Source: Lysobacterales bacterium | Lineage (GTDB): Bacteria; Pseudomonadota; Gammaproteobacteria; Xanthomonadales; SZUA-5 | Direction: 5' to 3' | NCBI GenBank assembly: GCA_019187485.1 | Contig: JABAQR010000010.1 | Location: 1-43,734 of the forward strand | DNA: 43,734 nt | Part shown: positions 9,449 through 17,722 of the stretch, in pieces | How positions within the stretch are numbered: the stretch's first letter is position 1 | How the letters are laid out: each line of letters opens with the position of its first letter | The notes under the pieces: model-generated | What the model was told of the DNA's origin: nothing | Database searches by the model: none | The model's input: only the letters and a program-made list of their open reading frames with translations | Translations under genes and position numbers: made by a program

Positions 9449-10689
9449 GCCTTCACCTCGCCCAAGCGTGCCTGCACGCAGGCCAGCGCGAGCAGCCAGG
9501 CGAGCACGATGCCCATGAAGCTCGAATAGAAGGCCAGATGCGTGTTCAGCGGGAACAACAGCACGCCGAGCGCGATCCACGGCGCCTGGGCGGCGGGGTC
9601 GACATCGCCGGCGCGCGCCAGCCGCCACAGCCGCAGCGCGGCCCAGCTCCACAGCAGCAGGCCGAGCGTGCCGGTTTCGGTCAACAGCTCCAGCACGATC
9701 TGGTGACCATGCGCCGCGCCGGTACCGGTCACCGGATCCACCCAGGGATCGTCGGCATCGGCATAGGCCGGATAGGCGTGACGAAAGCCGCGCACGCCGA
9801 CGCCGTTGACGGGATGGTCGGCGGCCATGCGCAGGGCGGTGCGCCAGATCGGCACGCGCCCGGCGAGCGCGAGATCGTAGTCGCCGCCGAAGGCCGCGAG
9901 CGTGCGGTCGACGCGCGCGCGGAACTGTCCGGAAGCCTGGTAGGCGGCGCCCATGCCCACCGCCATCAACAGCAGTGCGGCCCCGGTCCAGGCGAGGAAG
10001 CGGCGCTTCGAACCGCCGGCCAGGCGCCAGGCCAGCGCCGCACCGACCAGCGCGTAGCTGACCCAGCCGGCGCGCGCACCCGCCAGCAGCACCACCGCCA
10101 GCAACGCCAGCCAGGCGAGCGCCAGCAGCCAGCGCGGCGCCGCCAGCAACGGCCACAACAGCAGCGGCGCGAGCGTCGGCAGCAGCGGGCCGAGTTTCAG
10201 GTCGTCGGCACCGAAGATGCCGCTCAGGCGATCCGCGTCCAGCGTGCCGCCCAGCGAATGGCCGGTCAGACCCTGCACCAGCGCGTCGAGCGTCCACAAT
10301 GCCACTGGCAGCGCCGCCATCCACGCGACTCGCGTTCGCAACCAGTGTCGCGATGCGCCTTGCGCGAGCGCCAGTTCGACCAGCGCGAGCGTACCCAGTC
10401 CGAAAGCCAGCAGGCGCAGGCTGGCGAGCGTGGTCGCCCAGCTCTTGCCGGGTGCTGCCGCGTCGAACGCCGACAGCAGCGCGGCGAGCGCGTAGGCACC
10501 GAGCCCGGCCAGCAGGGCGTGGGCGGGCGCGCCGGCGAGCGCGGCGCGATCACGCACGAACAGCAAGGCGCAGAGGGCACCCGCGAGCACCGGCAACTCG
10601 GCGGCGCGCGAGAAGGGCAACAGCAGCGGCACCGCCAGCAGCAGGCCGAGCAGCGCGAGCACCGGCCGGCGCGCGGCGCGGGCGTCCAC
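9445..10689 (-). CDS. O-antigen ligase family membrane protein (WaaL-like)
   Basis: A 414-residue multi-spanning inner-membrane protein with about ten or more hydrophobic segments. It has the Wzy_C/WaaL signature: a large periplasmic loop (about 240-345) with AGRVPIWRTALRMAADHPV, GVGVRGFRHAYP and AAHGHQIVLELLTETGTLG. That last segment corresponds to the conserved H-x-x-x-L-x-x-x-x-E-x-G of ligases. It would transfer polysaccharide from undecaprenyl diphosphate to lipid A-core. Wzy polymerase is the alternative reading. The neighbours in a core-type operon favour a ligase. The start codon is GTG, 2 nt after the stop of the GT4 gene. Confidence 0.85.
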   Translation of the reverse strand: MDARAARRPVLALLGLLLAVPLLLPFSRAAELPVLAGALCALLFVRDRAALAGAPAHALLAGLGAYALAALLSAFDAAAPGKSWATTLASLRLLAFGLGTLALVELALAQGASRHWLRTRVAWMAALPVALWTLDALVQGLTGHSLGGTLDADRLSGIFGADDLKLGPLLPTLAPLLLWPLLAAPRWLLALAWLALLAVVLLAGARAGWVSYALVGAALAWRLAGGSKRRFLAWTGAALLLMAVGMGAAYQASGQFRARVDRTLAAFGGDYDLALAGRVPIWRTALRMAADHPVNGVGVRGFRHAYPAYADADDPWVDPVTGTGAAHGHQIVLELLTETGTLGLLLWSWAALRLWRLARAGDVDPAAQAPWIALGVLLFPLNTHLAFYSSFMGIVLAWLLALACVQARLGEVKA

Positions 10690-10691
10690 GT

Positions 10692-11876
10692 TCAGACGCC
10701 CTGCGCGAAGGCCGGGTCGGGCGGTGTACCGACCACCAGTTCGGAATAGACCGACAGGGTCAGCCGTTGCAGGTCCTTGACTTGCGGCACCCGCTCGACC
10801 GGCACCGGTGGCGCCGCGCGCAGCAGCGCCAGGGTGCGCGCGGTGGCGGCATCGAGGTCGCGCACCGGCACCAGGCCCGCCGGGTAGAGCTGGCGCAGCA
10901 GTTCGCCGACGCCGCCGTGGTCGTAGCCGAGCACCGGTCGCCCCACCAGCAGTGCTTCGGCGACCACCCGGCCGAAACTCTCCTGGCGCGTCGACAGTTG
11001 CAGCACGAGGTCGCTCGCCGCGTAGACATCGCGCACGTCGCCGCGCGTGGCGGTCAGCGCCACGTAGGGGAACACTCCATGCTCGCGCGCGACTTGGCGC
11101 AACTCGTCGAGATAGCCCGCACGCTTGCCCTCGGCGACGCCGAGCAGCAGCAGGCGCGCGTCCACGCCCGCCTGGCGCACGCGCGCCAGCAGTTCGATCG
11201 CGTCCGCGTGTCCCTTCAGGCGCGTGCCGCGCCCGGGCAGGGTCAGCAGGCGGCCGCCGGCGAGCGCCGGCAGCTCGTCGAAGAAGGCCCGCCGCCAGGA
11301 CTCCGTGGCGCGGTGCTGCGGCGGGAATTCGGCGGGATCGGCGCCTCGCGAGATCACCCGCAGGCGCGCCGGATCCAGGCCGGGATAGTGCTGCAGCAGG
11401 AATTCGGCGGCCGTGCGCGAGACCGCGATCACCCGTTCGGCGTGGGTCATGATGCGGCTGTAGGCGGACACCGAGTTCAGCCCGTGCACGGTGCTGACCA
11501 CCGCCGGGCGCGGCTTCAGGCCCACCAGCGCGAAGCGCAGCAGCCAGGCCGGCAGCCGCGAGCGCACGTGAACCACGTCGGGTTCGATCCGACGCAACTG
11601 GCTGCGCAGGCGGAACAAGGTGGCCAGCAGCGCGAGCGACTTCGAGCCGATCGCGAGCTTGATGTGCTCGCTGCCTTCCGCCTTCAGGCGCGTGACCCAG
11701 CGACCGCCGCCGGAGATGACCACCGAACGGTGCTGCGCCGCCACCAGCGCGCGCGCCACCTCCATCGTCGAGCGCTCGGCGCCACCCGGCCCGAGCGTCG
11801 GGATCAGTTGCACCACGGTCCAGCCGTGGCGCCGCGCCGAGGAACCGCCGCGGCTGCCGGAACGGCGCCGGCGCAT
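10692..11876 (-). CDS. Glycosyltransferase family 4
   Basis: A 394-residue GT-B fold transferase. The N-terminal Rossmann half begins VVQLIPTLGPGGAERSTMEV and includes DVVHVRSRLPAWLLRFAL. The C-terminal half carries TLPGRGTRLKGHADAIELL and the E-x7-E motif in RQESFGRVVAEALLVGRPVL, which binds the nucleotide-sugar. It likely adds a sugar to LPS core at the cytoplasmic face. The N-terminus is Arg-rich (MRRRRSGSRGGSSARR) before the first strand, so a later start is possible. Its ATG shares one base with the TGA of the zinc-finger gene. Confidence 0.9.
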   Translation of the reverse strand: MRRRRSGSRGGSSARRHGWTVVQLIPTLGPGGAERSTMEVARALVAAQHRSVVISGGGRWVTRLKAEGSEHIKLAIGSKSLALLATLFRLRSQLRRIEPDVVHVRSRLPAWLLRFALVGLKPRPAVVSTVHGLNSVSAYSRIMTHAERVIAVSRTAAEFLLQHYPGLDPARLRVISRGADPAEFPPQHRATESWRRAFFDELPALAGGRLLTLPGRGTRLKGHADAIELLARVRQAGVDARLLLLGVAEGKRAGYLDELRQVAREHGVFPYVALTATRGDVRDVYAASDLVLQLSTRQESFGRVVAEALLVGRPVLGYDHGGVGELLRQLYPAGLVPVRDLDAATARTLALLRAAPPVPVERVPQVKDLQRLTLSVYSELVVGTPPDPAFAQGV

Positions 11877-12100
11877 CAGTGCCCGCGCCCGGCGCCGCCC
11901 TTGAGCGTGTAGTGCGCGCCGCAATAGGGACACTGGCTGCTGCCCTCGGTCTCCACCGGCAGGTAGACGCGCGGATGCGAGTTCCACAGGTGCATGCCCG
12001 GCATCGGGCAGGACAACGGCAGGTCGGCCGCGCTCACCTCGTAGCGGTTCTCGACATTTGGCTGGATCAGGCGGGCCTGACTGGGATCGGGACGGGGCAT
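11876..12100 (-). CDS. Small zinc-finger protein, NDUFS6/zf-CHCC type
   Basis: A 74-residue protein with the zf-CHCC pattern: a Cys in LSCPMPGMHLWNSHPRVYLP, His residues in the same segment, and a C-terminal CPYCGAHYTL. The same fold is found in the complex I accessory subunit NDUFS6. Small members in bacteria often sit beside LPS glycosyltransferase genes, and this one heads the operon and overlaps the next gene by one base (TGATG). Its function in bacteria is not established. The GC-rich 195 bp upstream hold no recognisable gene. Confidence 0.85.
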   Translation of the reverse strand: MPRPDPSQARLIQPNVENRYEVSAADLPLSCPMPGMHLWNSHPRVYLPVETEGSSQCPYCGAHYTLKGGAGRGH

Positions 12101-12295
12101 GGAGGGCTCGCGGGGGGCGTCGATGGGCGGAGGATAGCGGCTGCGGCCGAAGGCTCGCAGCTGCTGTTGTCGGTCGCTCACGATCACGGCGTGGCACTGG
12201 TTCGGAAGCCGGTGACCATACAGGCACGGCGCTGGCGACCACACCCGCACGCGCTTCCTCCGCATCGGCGCCGACAACCCACACCGGGTGGCCCG

Positions 12296-13237
12296 TCAGG
12301 GCTTGCGCCGGGTCGACTCCAGGTACTTGAAGAATTCCGAGTCCGCGCCGAGCACCAACGTGGTGTTCGCGCCCATCGCCTGGTAGCTCTCGAGCGTGCG
12401 CAGGAAGGCGTAGAACTCGGGGTCGGCGCCATAGGATTCGCCGTAGATGCGGGTGGCTTCGGCGTCGGCCTTGCCGCGGATCTCGGCGGCCTGGCGCTCG
12501 GCTTCGGAGCGGATCGTGCGCAACTCGCGCTGCATCTCGCCGAGGATCTCCTGGCTGCGGCCCTGGCCCTCGGAGCGGAAACGCTCGGCGATGGACTGGC
12601 GCTCGGAGACCATGCGGTTCTCCACCTGCGCGCGCACGCTGTCGATGTAGTTGATGCGCTTCAAGCGCACGTCCTCCAGCTTGATGCCGAGTTCCGGTGT
12701 CTGCTTGGCGGCGGCGGCGAGGATCTCCTGCTCCAGCTTCTCGCGGCCTTTCTTCGGCTTGGTCAGATCGACCTCGGGGGTCACGCCTTCCTCGTTGAGT
12801 GCCTTGGCGTCTACTGCCCAATCGGCCGAGCGCACGATTTCCTCGAGGTCGGTGCCGGAGATGATGTCGCGCACCGCCGAATCGATCACGTCGTCCAGAC
12901 GCGTGCGCGCGCCCGACTCGTCGCGCACGGATTGCATGAACTTCAGCGGGTCGGTGATTCGCCAGCGCGCGGTGGTGTCGACCAGGATGAACTCGCGCCC
13001 CAGCGTCGGCACCTGCGAGACGTCGCCGTCCCAGGGCAGGATGCGCTTGTCGAAACGGCGCACGTCCTGGATGAAAGGCATCTTCCAGTGCAGGCCGGGC
13101 TCCGCGATGACCTCGCCGACCGGCTGCCCGAACTGCACGATGATCGCCTGTTCGGCCTGGTCGACCACGAAGGCGGCCGGCTTGATCACGAGGAAGCCGA
13201 CGGCGGCGAGCACGATGATCAGGAACAGGCGTTTCAT
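12296..13237 (-). CDS. hflC: Protease modulator HflC
   Basis: A 313-residue SPFH/prohibitin protein. It has an N-terminal membrane anchor (MKRLFLIIVLAAVGFLVI) with the bulk in the periplasm. The SPFH core follows (QAIIVQFGQPVGEVIAEPG, FDKRILPWDGDVSQVPTLG), then a long coiled coil ending in EAERQAAEIRGKADAEATRI and a C-terminal DPEFYAFLRTLESYQAMG. With HflK it forms a ring complex that surrounds and restrains the FtsH membrane protease. Its ATG overlaps the hflK stop (ATGA). It is the last gene of this pair, and neither hfq nor hflX is seen here. Confidence 0.96.
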   Translation of the reverse strand: MKRLFLIIVLAAVGFLVIKPAAFVVDQAEQAIIVQFGQPVGEVIAEPGLHWKMPFIQDVRRFDKRILPWDGDVSQVPTLGREFILVDTTARWRITDPLKFMQSVRDESGARTRLDDVIDSAVRDIISGTDLEEIVRSADWAVDAKALNEEGVTPEVDLTKPKKGREKLEQEILAAAAKQTPELGIKLEDVRLKRINYIDSVRAQVENRMVSERQSIAERFRSEGQGRSQEILGEMQRELRTIRSEAERQAAEIRGKADAEATRIYGESYGADPEFYAFLRTLESYQAMGANTTLVLGADSEFFKYLESTRRKP

Positions 13238-14277
13238 TGCGCGGCCTCCTGCTTGCGACCGGCCTGCACCGGCATGATCGGCAATGGCCCGGTCTGGCCC
13301 TCCTGCACCACCAGTACGCTGCCGATCTTCGGCAGCACGTTGTACAGCGATTCCAGATACATGCGCGTGCGGGTCACCTCGGGGGCGCTGCGGTACTCGG
13401 CAAGGATCGCGTTGAAGCGCGCAGTCTCGCCCTTCGCGTAGTTGATGCGTTCGGTGGCGTAGCCCTGCGCCTCGGAGAGTACCCGGTTGGCTTCGCCATG
13501 CGCCTTCGGGATCTCCTGGTTGGCCTGCTTGGTGGCCTCGTTGATCATCCGCTCGCGCTCCTGGCGCGCCTCGTTGACCTCGTTGAAGGCCGGTTGCACC
13601 GCTGCCGGCGGCACCACGTCCTGCAATTCCACGGTGACCACATGGATGCCGTTGTCGTAACTGGACATCGCTTCCTGGATCTCCGCTCGAGCGGTCGCGG
13701 CGATCGCCACACGCGCGGTGGTCAGCACTTCGCTGCCCAGGCGGTTGCCCACCACCCGGCGCATCACCGATTCGGAAATGTCTCGCAGTGTCCGGTCCGG
13801 ATCGCGCTGCTGGTAGAGGTATTTCATCGGATCGGCAATGCGGTACTGCACCACCCACTCGACGTCGATGATGTTGAGGTCACCCGAGAGCATCAGCGAC
13901 TCATCCGGGAAATCCTCGGTGGAATACGAGGAGCGCTCGTCTTCGCTGCCGACGGTGCGGAAGCCGAACTCCTGCTTCATGACCCGCTCGGTGGCGACCT
14001 TCTGCACGCTGTCGACGCCGAAAGGCAGCTTGAAGTGCAGGCCGGGCTCGTTGATCGCGACCACCTTGCCGAAGCGCTTGACCACCGCGCGCTCCTCGGG
14101 CTGGACCGTGTAGTAGGAGCTCAGCGCGCCCCACACGAAGAAACCGAAGACCACCACCGCCATCAGACCGTAGCCTGGCCAGCCGCTGCCGCTGGCGGCG
14201 CCCTTGCCGCCGCCACCGGAGTTCCCGCCCACCGCGGCTTTCAACAGTGCCGCCACCTTGTCGTCCTGCTCGCCCAT
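13234..14277 (-). CDS. hflK: FtsH protease activity modulator HflK
   Basis: A 347-residue SPFH protein, partner of HflC. The N-terminal cytoplasmic tail is Gly-rich (about residues 17-33), followed by a membrane span (YGLMAVVVFGFFVWGAL). The SPFH domain has YYTVQPEERAVVKRFGKVV and NEPGLHFKLPFGVDSVQ. The helical region contains EVNEARQERERMINEATKQA and the ERINYAKGETARFNAIL segment conserved in HflK. The C-terminus is Pro/Gln-rich. It lacks the longer Pro/Gly-rich N-terminal extension of some relatives. The gene is first in the hflK-hflC operon. Confidence 0.96.
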   Translation of the reverse strand: MGEQDDKVAALLKAAVGGNSGGGGKGAASGSGWPGYGLMAVVVFGFFVWGALSSYYTVQPEERAVVKRFGKVVAINEPGLHFKLPFGVDSVQKVATERVMKQEFGFRTVGSEDERSSYSTEDFPDESLMLSGDLNIIDVEWVVQYRIADPMKYLYQQRDPDRTLRDISESVMRRVVGNRLGSEVLTTARVAIAATARAEIQEAMSSYDNGIHVVTVELQDVVPPAAVQPAFNEVNEARQERERMINEATKQANQEIPKAHGEANRVLSEAQGYATERINYAKGETARFNAILAEYRSAPEVTRTRMYLESLYNVLPKIGSVLVVQEGQTGPLPIMPVQAGRKQEAAQ

Positions 14278-14380
14278 GTCCAGCCTCCGTCGAAGCCACG
14301 CAGGCCGAGCATACGGGTGGATCAGGCGATGGCGCTGCCGCGGACCGCCGAAAGGTATGGCGCGGGTTCGCCGGGGCGGC

Positions 14381-16015
14381 TCAGCGTACCCGCGTCGCGC
14401 GCTGCTCGATGCCGCCCTGGTGCAGGACGACCGCGGTCACCTCGCCTTGCGCATCGCGTTCGAACGCCAGTTCAGCGTCCACGACCTTGTAGAAATACCG
14501 GTCGGCGCTGCGCGGGTAGACCGGGAACGTCGGCTGCCCCGCCAGCCTCGCCAGCCTCGCCAGCCTCGCCAGCAACTGCTGACCATCGACGCTGACCTCG
14601 AGCTCCACACCGGGCGCGAAGCGGTACTTGCCGGCCAGCGCGGCGAGCACCGTCGCATCCACTTGGATCTCCTGGCGCTGCTGGCTGAGCGCCACCGGAT
14701 GCGTGCGCGGGGCCTGCTGCAACTGGCCGCCCTGCGCCAGCTCGAGCGCCTGAACCTGGCCGTCCTCGCGCAGAAAATGCAGCGCGGCATCGACCTCGCC
14801 GAGCGCGTACCAGTCCTCGCCGAGCGCATGCAACTCGAAGGCCGGCTGGCCGCTGGCCTGCGCCACCAGCAGGCCGCGCTCGCGGTAGACGCCGATGCCG
14901 AACTGCGGACCGAGCTGGTACTGGCCGAAGACCGATTCATCGACCGCGACTTCGCGTGGCTCGATCGGTGCAACCCCGAGCGCGCGCAGCGCGACATCGG
15001 TCGGATCGGAGTCGCCACTGACGAGCACGGCGACGCCCGCGCCGAGGTCGGGACGGAAGCCGACCACGCTGTGGAAACCGGCGGTGCCGCCGTTGTGCCA
15101 GTACACCGGCTGGCCGTCGGCGCGTGCGACATGCCAGACGCGGGTGATCTCGAAATCGCCGGCGGCGCCGAGCACACGCAGGTCCTCGGCCAACGTGTGC
15201 TTGAGCCCGTGCTCGTGGTGGCCGAGGTAGGCCTGCACCAGGCGACCGAGGTCGCCGGCACTGCCCCACAACGATCCAGCGCCGGCGAGCGCGTCGTCGA
15301 AGCCCCAGGCAGACACCGGCTTGCCGCCCTGGATCGCGCGGGCCGCGTTCTTGCCTGGCCGAAAACCGGTGTGGACCAGTCGCATCGGCGCAATCACGCG
15401 CTCTTCGAGCGCAGCCCGGTAGCCCGCGCCATCACGGCGACCGAGCACATAGCCGAGCAGGCCGACGCCGAAGTTCGAGTAAGTGTAGAAGCTGCCCAGT
15501 GGCTGTTGCGCGCGCGCCATCGCGAGGCCCTCGAGCAGCTTCGATTCGTCGTAACCGGCGTAGGGATCGACGGTGTTGCCGAGGTCCAGGTTCGGCGGCA
15601 CCCGTGGCAGGCCGCTGCGATGGCTGGCCAGCGCTTCGAGCGTGATCCCTGCGAGCGCCGGGTTGCCGAGTCGCGCACCTTCCGGCAACAGGTCTGCAAG
15701 CGTCGAGTCGTAGCGCAGCTCGTCCGCGGCCACCGATTCGGCCAGCAGCAGGTGGGTGTAGACCTTGGTGATCGAGCCGATCTGGAACTGGCTGTCGGCA
15801 TCCGGCCTGGCATCCGCGCTGCCATCGAGACTGCCGAATCCGCTGACATCGAGCTTCGCGCCGTCGATGCGGGCGAGGCTGGCGGCCGCGAGCCGGCCGC
15901 TGGTGCGTTCGGCCTCGATCCAGGTTTCGAGCGACCGCGTATCGGGCACGCCTGCGGGACTCTCTGCTGCAAGCCCGAGGCCGCAGGCGGTGGCGAGTAT
16001 GGCGATCGGGTTCAT
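14381..16015 (-). CDS. Exported serine hydrolase, beta-lactamase class C-like
   Basis: A 544-residue protein with an N-terminal signal-like segment (MNPIAILATACGLGLAA). The serine beta-lactamase/transpeptidase fold is marked by Ser81-x-x-Lys84 (GSITKVY), Tyr179-Ser-Asn181 and H307-N-G-G (the KTG-like box). Two C-terminal modules of beta-rich sequence follow, the second with LAGKYRFAPGVELEVSVDG. They resemble the lipocalin-like appendages of such hydrolases. The substrate is unknown; D-amino-acid peptides, esters and cell-wall peptides are possible. A 9-bp tandem repeat adds extra LAR units near residue 482. It is the last gene of an ECF sigma operon and its ATG overlaps the preceding stop. 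Confidence 0.88.
   Translation of the reverse strand: MNPIAILATACGLGLAAESPAGVPDTRSLETWIEAERTSGRLAAASLARIDGAKLDVSGFGSLDGSADARPDADSQFQIGSITKVYTHLLLAESVAADELRYDSTLADLLPEGARLGNPALAGITLEALASHRSGLPRVPPNLDLGNTVDPYAGYDESKLLEGLAMARAQQPLGSFYTYSNFGVGLLGYVLGRRDGAGYRAALEERVIAPMRLVHTGFRPGKNAARAIQGGKPVSAWGFDDALAGAGSLWGSAGDLGRLVQAYLGHHEHGLKHTLAEDLRVLGAAGDFEITRVWHVARADGQPVYWHNGGTAGFHSVVGFRPDLGAGVAVLVSGDSDPTDVALRALGVAPIEPREVAVDESVFGQYQLGPQFGIGVYRERGLLVAQASGQPAFELHALGEDWYALGEVDAALHFLREDGQVQALELAQGGQLQQAPRTHPVALSQQRQEIQVDATVLAALAGKYRFAPGVELEVSVDGQQLLARLARLARLAGQPTFPVYPRSADRYFYKVVDAELAFERDAQGEVTAVVLHQGGIEQRATRVR
14541..14573. repeat. In-frame 9-bp tandem repeat inside the serine hydrolase gene
   Basis: The unit GCCAGCCTC occurs three times in tandem plus a partial fourth copy. 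On the coding strand it gives Leu-Ala-Arg repeated inside the second C-terminal module. The unit is a multiple of three, so copy-number change would lengthen or shorten the protein without a frameshift. Confidence 0.85.
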
Positions 16016-16605
16016 GTGTCCTGCTCCTCGCTGAGTTGGGTCAATCGAACCTGGATCAGATCTGCTTGCGAGCGGAACTGGGTACGAGCGGCATAGCGGT
16101 TGACCCAGCCGATCAGCCCGCAGAAGGCGATCACGATGGCGGCGTAGATGCACTTGCCGGTCGTGATCGGGCCGGTGGAAAAGGTCAGCCCGAGCACCCC
16201 GATCGCGCACGGCGCGAGGTACCAGAGCCAGATCGCTTCGAGCATGTGCGCCTGCTCCAGCAGCGCTGCACGCTCGGCCTGCAGGTACTCGCGCAGCGAC
16301 CGCGTGGGGTCGGGTCGCGGCCGCAGGCGGCGCGTGCGCCACAGCCGCAGCGGCACCCACGCTGCCCACACGGCGATCAGGCCGGCCCACGCGGCCGTCA
16401 GCCACTGCGCCTTGAGCCCGTAGCGCACCGCGACGAAGGCGAAGAAAGGCGCCACCAGCGCCGCGCACAGGGTCTCCAGCAGGTCGCGTCGCCACACCTG
16501 GGCATGCATCTCGCTTTCGCGCTTGCACACTTCCGCGAGCGCGACCTCGAAGGCTGGCGGCGCCATGCCCTGCTGCCACTGTTGCCGGATTGAATGCCAG
16601 TCCAT
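16012..16605 (-). CDS. Membrane protein encoded between ECF sigma factor and serine hydrolase
   Basis: A 197-residue protein I do not recognise by name. The first 45 residues are soluble and charged (starts MDWHSIRQQWQQGMAPPAF). Hydrophobic spans follow near residues 45-62, 70-90, 130-150 and 158-172, with basic segments such as LRLWRTRRLRPRPDPTRSLR between them. It has no zinc-binding anti-sigma motif (H-x3-C-x2-C). Because it overlaps the sigma gene by one base and the hydrolase gene by four, it may act as the membrane regulator of the sigma factor. That is inferred from context. Confidence 0.75.
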   Translation of the reverse strand: MDWHSIRQQWQQGMAPPAFEVALAEVCKRESEMHAQVWRRDLLETLCAALVAPFFAFVAVRYGLKAQWLTAAWAGLIAVWAAWVPLRLWRTRRLRPRPDPTRSLREYLQAERAALLEQAHMLEAIWLWYLAPCAIGVLGLTFSTGPITTGKCIYAAIVIAFCGLIGWVNRYAARTQFRSQADLIQVRLTQLSEEQDT

Positions 16606-17087
16606 CAAACGTGCTCCAGGAAGCGTGCCTCGAAGAGTTGCCGCAGGCGGGTCATGCGGATCGCCACCGCGTTGACGCTGAGGCCGAGCACCTCCGCAAC
16701 CTGTTCGCGATCCAGGCCTTCCAGGTCGAGCAGCAGCAGCGCGCGCTGCAAGGGGTCCAGCTCGGCCAGGAAGGTCTCCAGCACCTGCAGTTCGCCGTGT
16801 GCCGCGCCGGCGTCGCCCGCCTCGGGGAGGCCGTCCAGCGTTTGCTGCTGCGGTCGCGGCCTGCGCCGGTGACTGAGCGCGGTGTTCAGCGCCACGCGAT
16901 ACACCCAGGTCGCCGCGCCGCTGCGGCCCTCGAAACCGCGGAATCCGCGCCACAGTTGCAGGTGCATCTCCTGCAGCAGGTCGCGCACCTCGGCGGGCTG
17001 CGCGTAGTGCCGCGCGAGTCGCTGCAGCGTGCCGTGGTTGACGCGCAGCAACTCGATGAAAGCCTGCTCGTCCGCTGGGATGCTCAT
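16605..17087 (-). CDS. RNA polymerase sigma factor, ECF (sigma-70) family
   Basis: A 160-residue ECF sigma factor. Region 2 includes EVRDLLQEMHLQLWRGFRGF and the conserved TWVYRVALNTALSHRRR. Region 4 has LDPLQRALLLLDLEGLDREQ and the EVLGLSVNAVAIRMTRLRQL helix-turn-helix. I used the ATG giving MSIPADEQAFIELLR, since the longer reading adds a non-homologous basic stretch. It is the first gene of a three-gene unit (sigma, membrane protein, hydrolase) joined by overlapping start and stop codons, which suggests control of the operon by its own sigma factor. Confidence 0.9.
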   Translation of the reverse strand: MSIPADEQAFIELLRVNHGTLQRLARHYAQPAEVRDLLQEMHLQLWRGFRGFEGRSGAATWVYRVALNTALSHRRRPRPQQQTLDGLPEAGDAGAAHGELQVLETFLAELDPLQRALLLLDLEGLDREQVAEVLGLSVNAVAIRMTRLRQLFEARFLEHV

Positions 17088-17161
17088 GGGGGAATTCGCG
17101 GTTGCCTGCAGAGGATGGGTCGCAGCGGAGCGCCGATTCTTTCGCGCGCCATCCATCGCGA

Positions 17162-17545
17162 TCACGACAGGCCGATGGCGCGCTCCCAAGCCGCGCGCCT
17201 GAGCCCGGCCTGACAGTCGCAGGACAACGGCTGCCGTGCGCCCGCGCGCGCACCCTCGGCGGTCGTCGCCTCGCGCTCGAGGAAGTGCCCGCGTTGATGC
17301 ACGCAGGCCAGCATGCCTGTCGCTGCTACTACCGCCCGCTGTCCGACCAGCGACGCCGGCTGCGGCGCACCGACGATGATCGCCGTGCGGCGTTGCGCTT
17401 CGACCTGAGCAAGACTGTTCGTCGTCGCAGTGATCGCCGCAAGCTTGGTCGGGTGTGGGAGAAAACTCTGGGGTTCTGATGTTGCTCTCGTGGAAGCCGG
17501 TTCATCTGGAGACCGCGCGACGTCGCGGAACAGCACCGTCGCCAT
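17162..17545 (-). CDS. Possible small hypothetical protein
   Basis: A 127-codon open frame beginning MATVLFRDVARSPDEPAS. The last 60 codons look more gene-like, with G/C in most third positions and a segment with CVHQRGHFLERE and CDCQAGLRRAAWERAIGLS that could be a small Cys/His site. The first 50 codons look weak, there is no clear ribosome-binding site before the ATG, and I recognise no family. It may start later at an internal ATG near 17311 or may not be a gene. Confidence 0.25.
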   Translation of the reverse strand: MATVLFRDVARSPDEPASTRATSEPQSFLPHPTKLAAITATTNSLAQVEAQRRTAIIVGAPQPASLVGQRAVVAATGMLACVHQRGHFLEREATTAEGARAGARQPLSCDCQAGLRRAAWERAIGLS

Positions 17546-17620
17546 GAGGATGCTTGCGCGCCATGCGCGCGCCCGGCTGAACGCCCGACGGCTGCGCCGG
17601 TGAGCCGGAAATCCAACCGC

Positions 17621-17626
17621 TATAAT
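17621..17626 (+). promoter_or_regulatory. -10 element of tRNA-Arg(CCT) promoter
   Basis: A perfect TATAAT lies 12 bases before the tRNA. No good TTGACA-like hexamer is found 16-18 bases upstream. The start of transcription would fall a few bases before the mature 5' end. Confidence 0.65.
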
Positions 17627-17638
17627 GGCGGGTCCACT

Positions 17639-17712
17639 GCCCCCGTAGCTCAGTTGGATAGAGCGTCCCCCTCCTAAGGGGAAGGTCGCACGTTCGAATC
17701 GTGTCGGGGGCG
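17639..17712 (+). tRNA. tRNA-Arg(CCT)
   Basis: The full cloverleaf can be folded: acceptor GCCCCCG with CGGGGGC, D stem GCTC/GAGC, anticodon stem TCCCC/GGGGA with loop CTCCTAA, and T stem GCACG/CGTGT. The anticodon CCT reads AGG. The 3' end is the discriminator G followed by CGC, so CCA is not encoded, unlike every other tRNA in the window. Confidence 0.95.
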
Positions 17713-17722
17713 CGCCCTTTTG

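Larger units (their letters stand above)
17088..17638. other. Intergenic region before tRNA-Arg(CCT)
   Basis: A 551-bp spacer. The only contents I can support are a possible minus-strand small gene (17162-17545) and the tRNA promoter at 17621-17626. No repeat or terminator was recognised in the rest. Confidence 0.5.
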
